In this document: positions 25,747 through 31,082 of the stretch, one piece after another
Position numbering within the stretch: position 1 is the first letter of the stretch
Layout: every line of letters begins with the position of its first letter
The notes under the pieces: model-generated
Seen by the model: the letters and a program-made list of their open reading frames with translations, nothing else
Told to the model about the DNA's origin: nothing
Databases searched by the model: none
Assembly (NCBI GenBank): GCA_002317245.1
Contig: DCIU01000047.1
Coordinates: 6,836-37,917, forward strand
From: Lachnospiraceae bacterium UBA1718
GTDB lineage: Bacteria; Bacillota; Clostridia; Lachnospirales; Lachnospiraceae
Length of the DNA stretch: 31,082 nt
Direction: 5' to 3'
Position numbers and translations under genes: made by a program

Positions 25747-26339
25747 TGGCAGATTATCCCATTATATCGGACGTAAGCAATTTTATTGTTAAGACACTTC
25801 GAGAGAAGATGTGTCCCGAGCCAATACCATCACCTAATAATATAGAAGTATCATCTCCGGCAGATCAGGACGTTGACTACATTGTAGGCCTGTATCTGTA
25901 TGACATAAGAGAAGAGAACGATATTACAAGACCTAATACAATGCCTAGAGGCAGACACCAGTTACAGAAGCCGCCAAGACCGTATAGTCTTTATTATATG
26001 TTGTTTATCAACGGTTCTGGACAGATGGGACTTAAGGCCCCTGATATTCAGAAAATCATTGGACGTGCTGCTCAGATTATCAATGATAATGCGGCAGTAT
26101 ATCCCAATCAGCTGCAGACCTGGCTCGATACACAGGAGCCTCCAATAGTGGTATCTCAGGCGAAGATAACACTTGAGGAAAAGGTTAGGGTGTGGCAGGC
26201 AATCAACAAGCCATATCAGATTAGCCTGTTCTATAGGGCGGCACCCGTATTCCTGTCTAGCGAGATTGTAATCGACACACCACGTGTTGCATCTGCAGAA
26301 TTTGGTTTGCATATTACTGGAGAGGAAGGAGGTTCATAA
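25746..26339 (+). CDS. DUF4255 family, tail-terminator (cap)-like CIS protein
   Basis: A 197-aa protein starting at GTG 25746, which overlaps the previous stop codon by one base; GGAGG at 25733-25737 fits. SDVSNFIVKTLREKM, DYIVGLYLYDIREEND, PPRPYSLYYMLFINGSG, IQKIIGRAAQIINDN and KPYQISLFYRAAPVFLSS are the expected features of DUF4255. This family includes the N-terminal domain of the Pvc16/Afp16 proteins that cap the sheath-tube end and set its assembly in phage-tail-like particles. Length and composition are typical. It is the first recognisably structural tail gene of the operon. Family assignment is confident; the capping role follows from characterised homologues. Confidence 0.9.
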   Translation: MADYPIISDVSNFIVKTLREKMCPEPIPSPNNIEVSSPADQDVDYIVGLYLYDIREENDITRPNTMPRGRHQLQKPPRPYSLYYMLFINGSGQMGLKAPDIQKIIGRAAQIINDNAAVYPNQLQTWLDTQEPPIVVSQAKITLEEKVRVWQAINKPYQISLFYRAAPVFLSSEIVIDTPRVASAEFGLHITGEEGGS

Positions 26340-26342
26340 CAT

Positions 26343-27104
26343 TTGAGTTCCGTAATAACGAGAAGACTCGATTTAGTACTTCATCTTATTGATGCTACTA
26401 CTGGATACGCCGTTAACGAAGCCAGAATTGATTTCAATTCGGAAAAAGACGATTTGAATTTCATCCCAAGAGGCCACGGCACCTACATCCTAATCAACAC
26501 AGGCAGGGATAACTTTCTTATGCAGATTGTTGTAAAAGGATATGAGGAAGCACCAGTTGAGATTAATTATGAAGAATTGAATGAAGTCATGCCGTTAAAA
26601 GAGGTTTTCCTGATACCATCAGAGAAGACCAGTTCATCGGAAGACGTACTCTATTTGAAAGGGAACCTTCCAGGACTTCAGTCAGTCTCATTAATTGAGA
26701 CTAATAAGGTATTAGCCACAACAAATACCTATGAGCAGAAGAAAAGACTGCTTCAGCTATTTGAGAGGGGATACCGACTTAACACTGAGGGTTCTTCCTA
26801 CGGAATAATTAACAGGGAGGCAAGAACATTCGAGATTTTTGATATTGAAAGTCTTCCGAATGAAAGCCAGGTAAAGCTTAAAAGCCCCCTGCAGGAAGAG
26901 TTCCAGCGTAATTCGCAGATAGGCCGAATCGTCAATGGATATGTATATCCTAACGGAGATTACTTAATTGGCGTAAGGAATGACAATGCGAAGAAACCGA
27001 CCATTGTTCGTTACGAGACGGATGAGGTCACATTTTTGGAAGTTGATTTTAAAGAGATTAATAAGCCGCCAGTGGTGGATGACTCTGAGGAACTTCCAAG
27101 CTAA
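26343..27104 (+). CDS. CIS-associated protein with N-terminal Ig/carboxypeptidase-regulatory-like domain
   Basis: A 253-aa protein starting at TTG 26343, with AAGGAGG at 26326-26332. The first ~95 residues (RRLDLVLHLIDATTGYAV, ARIDF, HGTYILINTG, FLMQIVVKGYEEAPVEI) have the strand pattern of a transthyretin- or carboxypeptidase-regulatory-like beta sandwich. The rest (about 100-240) is mixed beta. No signal peptide. It sits 3 nt after the DUF4255 gene and just before the PAAR-like gene, so it is probably a tail or baseplate accessory protein. I know no assigned function for it. Confidence 0.75.
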   Translation: MSSVITRRLDLVLHLIDATTGYAVNEARIDFNSEKDDLNFIPRGHGTYILINTGRDNFLMQIVVKGYEEAPVEINYEELNEVMPLKEVFLIPSEKTSSSEDVLYLKGNLPGLQSVSLIETNKVLATTNTYEQKKRLLQLFERGYRLNTEGSSYGIINREARTFEIFDIESLPNESQVKLKSPLQEEFQRNSQIGRIVNGYVYPNGDYLIGVRNDNAKKPTIVRYETDEVTFLEVDFKEINKPPVVDDSEELPS

Positions 27105-27127
27105 GTTTTGAATGCTAGGAGTAGAAA

Positions 27128-27514
27128 ATGTCACAGATTGTTTGTGCAGGAGCTAACTGCTTATGCAGCTTTGGCACAGCCCCAGGAACAATTAATCCCT
27201 CATCCCAGACTAAGGTTCTGGTGGATGGGAAACCGGCAGCAACTATTCAGGATTGCCAGATATCAAATATCACAGCCTTTGGCATGTGTACATCGATGGC
27301 TAATCCGCAGGTTGCAGCAGCGACAGCAGCAGCGTTGGGGGTATTAACTCCACAACCGTGTATGCTAATGGCAGCTGGTACATGGGTGCCTGGTAAGGCT
27401 ACCGTCCTACTTGACGGCAAGCCAGCTCTTACTAATGACAGTAAGCTTATGTGCAGCAATGGAATGGGCAATATATCAATTACCAATCCTGGTCAGTTCA
27501 AAGCAACAGTTTAA
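27128..27514 (+). CDS. PAAR-like (DUF4280) spike-tip protein
   Basis: A 128-aa protein with AGGAG at 27116-27120. It matches DUF4280 along its whole length: CAGANCLCSFGTAPGTINP, ATIQDCQISNITAFGMCTSM, ANPQVAAATAAALGVLTPQP, WVPGKATVLLDGKPALTNDS and ISITNPGQF. Seven cysteines (6, 11, 13, 43, 54, 78, 109) could bind metal or make disulfides that stabilise a PAAR cone. PAAR proteins sharpen the central spike and can carry effectors. Here no effector domain is fused, so cargo would have to be loaded in the tube lumen or bind the tip non-covalently. The gene directly precedes the sheath gene. Confidence 0.92.
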   Translation: MSQIVCAGANCLCSFGTAPGTINPSSQTKVLVDGKPAATIQDCQISNITAFGMCTSMANPQVAAATAAALGVLTPQPCMLMAAGTWVPGKATVLLDGKPALTNDSKLMCSNGMGNISITNPGQFKATV

Positions 27515-27544
27515 TTCATACTTCGATTGAAAGGAGAACTTAAT

Positions 27545-29242
27545 ATGGCAGAATATTTTTCACCTGGTGTATATGTGGAAGAGTATGATAACTCCCCACG
27601 AAGCATTGAAGGTGTAGGAACTAGTACAGCAGGTTTTGTTGGACTAGCAGAGAAAGGTCCTGTAGTTGGTGCACCATTACTTGTTACTAACTTCAAGGAT
27701 TTTACAAGACAGTTTGGTGGATTCTTAAGTGAGTTTAGCTTTGGAGAATACAGATTCCTTGCTAATTCAGTTGAGCAGTTCTTTGTAAATGGTGGAACAC
27801 GTTGTTACGTATCCAGAGTAGCTCCAGAAGATGCAACTCCAGCTTCTAAGAAGGTTGGACCTCTTAAGCTCGAGGCAGCTAACCCTGGTAAGTGGGGTAA
27901 CAGAATTCAGGTTACATTAACAACAACATCTTCTAAGAAGCTTCAGCTTATTGCAGCTACTAAGGAAGGTTATGTTGCTAAGTCTACTGAAGGTTTCCGT
28001 GAGGGTGACCTGGTATTCTTCGAGGGTACATACAACAAGGTTGCATCAATCTATGATGACACAATCACATTCGAGAAGAAGTTCACTAAGGATCCTGTTG
28101 ATAAGAACATCATTCCTAAGTCAGTTCTTTACAGAGTAACAGTTAATGTAGCTGTTCGTTACAATGACGAAGTTGAGAACTTCAACGATGTAACATTTAA
28201 CCCAGCAGATCCTTACTTCATTCTTAACAGAATGAGCACAAGTGAGCTTGTTAAGGTTAGCTGTGATCCTATTACAGCAATTGCTAATCCTGTAGCTGAG
28301 ATTCTTGGCGACAAGCAGGAGAGCGGAATGATCAGTCTTGAGAAGGGTTCTGATGGATCAATCTCTAAGATTACTGCAGCAACATTCATGGGCGTTGATA
28401 ATGGTCCTGGTAACCGTACAGGTATTGAGTCATTCGTTGAGAATAACTTAATCAGCATGATCGCTGTTCCTGGTATCACTAACCCAGAGGTACAGGTTGC
28501 ATTAGTTGCACATTGTGAGAATCTTAAGAGCCGCTTCGCAGTTCTTGATATGCCAGAAGAGATGTATAAGACATCTGATCTTACTAACTTCCGCAATGTT
28601 GTTGATTCTACATACGCAGCATTCTATCATCCATGGCTTCAGGTATTCGACAGAGCAGCTAACAAGCCAGGATATATTCCACCATCAGGTGCTATCATGG
28701 GTATCTACTCTAGAACAGATATCTCAAGAGGTGTTCATAAGGCTCCAGCTAATGAGACAGTATTCTGTACAGGTCTCAAGGTTAACTACACTAAGGGTGA
28801 GCAGGATATCTTAAACCCTGTAGGAGTTAACTTAATCCGTGCTCTTCCTGGTCAGGGAATCAGAGTATGGGGTGCAAGAACAGCATCTAGCAACGCAGCA
28901 TTCAAGTATGTCAACGTTAGAAGACTCTTCATCTATGTTGAGGAATCTATTAAGGCAAATACTAACTGGGTTGTATTCGAGCCAAACGATAACGCATTAT
29001 GGCAGAGAGTTCTCATGAGCGTATCTTCATTCCTTGATGGAATGTGGAGATCAGGTATGCTTTCAGGTGCTTCACCACAGGAAGCTTACTTCGTTGAGAT
29101 CGGACCTTCTACAATGAGCAGAGACGATATCATGAACGGAAGACTGATCTGTAACATCGGTATTGCTCCAAGCAGACCAGCAGAGTTCGTAATCTTCCGT
29201 GTAACTCAGCATACAGCTGAAGCTACAGAGAGCGCAGAATAA
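27545..29242 (+). CDS. Contractile tail sheath protein
   Basis: A 565-aa protein. ATG 27545 is chosen because AAGGAG at 27531-27536 is correctly spaced; an in-frame TTG at 27527 lies upstream of that site and would not be used. The N-terminus YFSPGVYVEEYDNSPRSIEG and AGFVGLAEKGP is the classic start of phage and CIS sheath proteins. The C-terminal part (GIRVWGARTAS, YVNVRRLFIYVEESIKANT, WVVFEPNDNALWQRV, GRLICNIGIAPSRPAEFVIF) is the conserved inner domain that packs around the tube. The length suits an eCIS sheath. It contracts to drive the tube outward. Codon usage is strongly biased towards a small set of codons, consistent with high expression. The tube gene follows after 23 nt. Confidence 0.97.
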   Translation: MAEYFSPGVYVEEYDNSPRSIEGVGTSTAGFVGLAEKGPVVGAPLLVTNFKDFTRQFGGFLSEFSFGEYRFLANSVEQFFVNGGTRCYVSRVAPEDATPASKKVGPLKLEAANPGKWGNRIQVTLTTTSSKKLQLIAATKEGYVAKSTEGFREGDLVFFEGTYNKVASIYDDTITFEKKFTKDPVDKNIIPKSVLYRVTVNVAVRYNDEVENFNDVTFNPADPYFILNRMSTSELVKVSCDPITAIANPVAEILGDKQESGMISLEKGSDGSISKITAATFMGVDNGPGNRTGIESFVENNLISMIAVPGITNPEVQVALVAHCENLKSRFAVLDMPEEMYKTSDLTNFRNVVDSTYAAFYHPWLQVFDRAANKPGYIPPSGAIMGIYSRTDISRGVHKAPANETVFCTGLKVNYTKGEQDILNPVGVNLIRALPGQGIRVWGARTASSNAAFKYVNVRRLFIYVEESIKANTNWVVFEPNDNALWQRVLMSVSSFLDGMWRSGMLSGASPQEAYFVEIGPSTMSRDDIMNGRLICNIGIAPSRPAEFVIFRVTQHTAEATESAE

Positions 29243-29265
29243 TAAGAAAGGAGCCGGAATAGAAT

Positions 29266-29769
29266 ATGGCAGCAGATGTAAATAGTATTGGATTACAGTA
29301 TCCAATAACTAAGATGAACTTCCTGGTTACAGCAGACGGTATTTCTGGAACAGCAGCTTTCTCTGAAATTACAGGATTAGACGCAAGCGTAGACGTAATC
29401 GAGTTTAGACAGGGTAATGCACATTCACTTGCACCTGTTAAGCTTCCAGGTCTCGTACACCATGGAAATGTAACAATGAAGATGGGTATGACAAATTCTA
29501 ACCCATTTATGTCATGGATTCAGGATTGTGTAAGCGAGCAGAGACCAGCTCTTGTTAGAAAGAACATCTCTATCGAGCTTATCGATTCTAATACAGATAC
29601 AGCTAAGAGCAAGATTGAAGGTAGCCAGGGCGGTAAGATCTGGACACTTAAGGAAGCATGGGTAACAAAGTATAATGCTCCTGATCTTGATGCTAAGACA
29701 TCAGATGTAGCAATCGTATCAATGGAAATTGCTTACGAGACACTTGAGTTCCCACAGTCAGGTTCTTAA
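29266..29769 (+). CDS. Main tail tube protein (T4 gp19/Hcp-like family)
   Basis: A 167-aa protein with AAGGAG at 29248-29253. NFLVTADGISGTAAFSEITG, VIEFRQGNAHSLAPVKLPGL, VTMKMGMTNSNPFMSWIQDC and a final VAIVSMEIAYETLEF strand match the gp19-type tube proteins of phage-tail-like CIS, which stack as hexameric rings inside the sheath. Length is typical. It directly follows the sheath and is followed by a strong terminator, so sheath and tube are likely made in excess over downstream parts. A second, divergent tube-type gene begins at 30496. Confidence 0.95.
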   Translation: MAADVNSIGLQYPITKMNFLVTADGISGTAAFSEITGLDASVDVIEFRQGNAHSLAPVKLPGLVHHGNVTMKMGMTNSNPFMSWIQDCVSEQRPALVRKNISIELIDSNTDTAKSKIEGSQGGKIWTLKEAWVTKYNAPDLDAKTSDVAIVSMEIAYETLEFPQSGS

Positions 29770-29784
29770 ATCTAAATAATTAAC

Positions 29785-29830
29785 CATATACGGTTACCCC
29801 CAAATAGGGGGTAACCTATATGTGTTTTTT
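29785..29830 (+). terminator. Strong intrinsic terminator after the tube gene
   Basis: A GC-rich perfect 10-bp stem (GGTTACCCCC 29792-29801 / GGGGGTAACC 29807-29816) with a 5-nt loop is extended by CATATA/TATATG with one bulged C, and T6 follows at 29825-29830. CIS genes continue downstream with no convincing new promoter, so this is probably a partial terminator that lowers expression of assembly and baseplate genes relative to sheath and tube. Confidence 0.85.
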
Positions 29831-29899
29831 AGTACTGATACAAGGAGAGATGCAAATCTCACTTTATATGAGTATTAAAAGCATAAAAGGAGAATGACT

Positions 29900-30262
29900 A
29901 TGGATACAGTATATGAATTCACATTACCAAAGGGATATATGGATAGAAATGGAGAACTCCATAAGAAGGGTACCATGAGACTGGCTACAGCTGGTGACGA
30001 GATTATGGCTACAAGGGACCCAAGAGTTCTTAGTAATCCATCATATTTAACAATTGTAATCTTAAGCTATGTCGTTACAAAGCTTGAGGGAGTTGACGTT
30101 GTTAATGGTACTGTAATCGAGTCACTTTTTACAGCTGACCTTGCATTCTTACAGGATATGTATCAGAAAATCAATGATATTGAGCCACCTGTAATGGAAG
30201 TTATATGCCCTGAATGCGGTCACGCACATACGGTGCCAATAAATTTTACCAGGGAGGGATAA
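29900..30262 (+). CDS. Tail-assembly-chaperone-like CIS protein with CxxC motif
   Basis: A 120-aa protein. ATG 29900 is preferred over in-frame ATG 29894 because AAGGAG at 29887-29892 is 7 nt away from it. VYEFTLPKGYMDRNGELHKK, TAGDEI and ATRDPRVLSNPSYLTIVILS are typical of the phage-tail-assembly-like proteins encoded after the tube in eCIS clusters. The end, CPECGHAHTVPINF, has a CxxC-x-HxH metal-knuckle look. In tailed phages the gene at this position makes the tail assembly chaperone, which escorts the tape measure. Its 3' end overlaps the DUF6760 frame, with an A-AAT-TTT heptamer at 30241-30247 that could allow -1 frameshifting. Confidence 0.8.
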   Translation: MDTVYEFTLPKGYMDRNGELHKKGTMRLATAGDEIMATRDPRVLSNPSYLTIVILSYVVTKLEGVDVVNGTVIESLFTADLAFLQDMYQKINDIEPPVMEVICPECGHAHTVPINFTREG

Positions 30263-30477
30263 GATTATATCCTAAGGACCAGCTCTACAAGGAGATGTCC
30301 TTTATTTCTTATTATTTCCACTGGGGAAGTGAAGAGGTAATGGCCCTGGATCACAGCAGCAGGCGACGATGGTGCAGTGAGATATCGGAGATAAATAAGA
30401 ATCTGAGTCCCTCAGAGAACAGCGGTAAGAAGGAGATTAGTCTCCTGGATATGAAACCTCCGCAGATGAGGTTTTAG
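30214..30477 (+). CDS. DUF6760-like CIS protein; start uncertain, possible -1 frameshift product
   Basis: The conserved part is LYPKDQLYKEMSFISYYFHW followed by EEVMALDHSSRRRWCSEISEI, which fits the short DUF6760 family found after the tube genes in eCIS loci (assignment from memory). The homologous region starts near 30262, but no ATG, GTG or TTG lies in frame there; ATG 30214 would add about 16 residues that are only the shadow of the previous gene, and ATG 30295 would cut off the conserved start and has AAGGAG with no spacer. Either ATG 30214 is used, a rare AUA at 30259 is used, or the protein is made as a -1 frameshift fusion from the gene at 29900 via AAATTTT (30241-30247). The coding content is sure; how it starts is not. 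Confidence 0.7.
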   Translation: MRSRTYGANKFYQGGIRLYPKDQLYKEMSFISYYFHWGSEEVMALDHSSRRRWCSEISEINKNLSPSENSGKKEISLLDMKPPQMRF

Positions 30478-30495
30478 ATAATTCGAGGATAGCAT

Positions 30496-31082
30496 ATGGC
30501 AAGTTTTGACATGTATGGTATGTTAAGTGGCGCTACTGAAGACGTAGCACTTTTTAACGCAGATCCAGTCGGAAATTTTAATTTTGTATTAACAGTAGAA
30601 GGAATATATGACATACCTCTGAAAGGCGTAAGAGCATTTCAGAAGGTTAATCAGTACGAGAAGATTAGAGAGGGCGGAGTCAATGACTACGTTCATCTTA
30701 AGCGTGCTCCGATTCAGGATGCTCATACAATACAGTTCGAGAGATATATGGCAGCTTCACTGTTTGATCCACTGGCCAATGGTGCAGAGCTTGTGATACC
30801 ACTAATTCTGTGGATTAAGAGATCTTCCAATAATGGTGCGACAGATGTAAATAACTACAATAGGAAGAACGCGGCCGATATTAAAGCTGGTACTAAGAAA
30901 CAAAAAAACTATAATTCTGATGATTATGACTCATCATCAGTGAGGTTATATATATTCACCGGTGCAACTGTTATGAGCAAGGAATATGGGGCCCTGGATG
31001 CAGAGCACAGTGGACTTTGTACAGAGATAATAACAGTTGGATACAAAGAACTCTACATCGTTCCTAACCTCTACACCTTCTT
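30496..31082 (+). CDS. Second tail tube-type protein (gp19-like), cut by the window end
   Basis: An open frame from ATG 30496 (GAGGAT at 30485-30490) to the window edge, 195 codons so far. It reads MASFDMYGMLSGATEDVALF, NFNFVLTVEGIYDIPLKGVR, AFQKVNQYEKIREGGVNDYV, HLKRAPIQDAHTIQFERYM and FDPLANGAELVIPLILWIKR, the pattern of gp19/Afp5-type tube proteins. eCIS commonly have a second tube protein that begins the tube on the baseplate; the position after the chaperone-like genes fits that role. A low-complexity insert (about residues 112-145, Asn/Lys/Asp-rich) is unusual for a tube ring and may be a surface or lumen loop. The 3' end is missing only because the window stops. Confidence 0.8.
   Translation, partial: MASFDMYGMLSGATEDVALFNADPVGNFNFVLTVEGIYDIPLKGVRAFQKVNQYEKIREGGVNDYVHLKRAPIQDAHTIQFERYMAASLFDPLANGAELVIPLILWIKRSSNNGATDVNNYNRKNAADIKAGTKKQKNYNSDDYDSSSVRLYIFTGATVMSKEYGALDAEHSGLCTEIITVGYKELYIVPNLYTF

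Noticed and set aside
29831..29893. Possible promoter between the tube terminator and the next gene
   Set aside because: The best -35-like CTGATA (29835-29840) has no -10-like hexamer at 16-19 nt spacing; TTTATA at 29863-29868 is 22 nt away.
1..31082. Intact prophage
   Set aside because: No capsid, portal, terminase, integrase, lysis or replication genes are present; DUF4255, DUF4280 and DUF6760 genes indicate an eCIS-type particle instead.

Overview
The window looks like a chromosome segment of a low-GC Gram-positive anaerobe, most likely a Lachnospiraceae-type Clostridium relative. The basis is codon usage rich in AAG, ATT, CTT and GAT, strong AGGAGG-type ribosome binding sites, GTG and TTG starts, intrinsic terminators, and families typical of that group. 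Every supported gene is on the + strand. No tRNA, rRNA, CRISPR or insertion sequence was seen.

Layout. (1) 1-264 is the 3' end of a GGDEF (diguanylate cyclase) gene, followed by a leader or intergenic stretch with an intrinsic terminator and a small palindrome. (2) 466-2224 holds two small soluble proteins, one coiled-coil/acidic and one DUF6033-like, closed by a terminator. (3) 2450-14295 is an eight-gene cargo-and-signalling operon. It encodes three tandem-GNAT proteins, two very large uncharacterised proteins (796 and 826 aa; the second has membrane-inserting segments), a 176-aa chaperone-like protein, a calpain-family cysteine protease, and a membrane dCache-HAMP-SpoIIE phosphatase. A 17-bp terminator ends it. 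(4) 14548-29769 is a long operon for a contractile injection system (CIS). A conserved CIS-associated protein with a C-terminal Ig-like domain opens it. Five envelope proteins follow: a pseudokinase-like membrane protein, a receptor with a degenerate class III cyclase domain, a membrane-anchored MORN protein, an exported TolC-like protein, and a large exported coiled-coil protein. Then come a DUF4255 tail-terminator-like protein, an Ig-like protein, a PAAR-like (DUF4280) spike tip, the sheath and the main tube. A strong terminator stands immediately after the tube gene. (5) From 29900 on are a tail-assembly-chaperone-like gene, an overlapping DUF6760 gene that lacks a convincing start codon and may be expressed by -1 frameshifting, and a second tube protein cut by the window edge. 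The remaining baseplate genes and the AAA+ ATPase would be expected downstream.

Interpretation. Sheath, tube, second tube, PAAR, DUF4255 and DUF6760 together identify an extracellular-CIS/phage-tail-like particle. What is unusual is the block of envelope proteins transcribed with the structural genes in what appears to be a single-membrane bacterium. It suggests that the particle is anchored to, or fires through, the producer's own envelope, with a signalling layer (pseudokinase, pseudo-cyclase, SpoIIE phosphatase, GGDEF) controlling assembly or firing. The neighbouring operon may encode its cargo, with the calpain-like protease and the membrane-inserting 826-aa protein as the best effector candidates and the GNAT-like and 176-aa proteins as loading factors or protectants. 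The family assignments rest on motifs read by eye; the functional model is inference.
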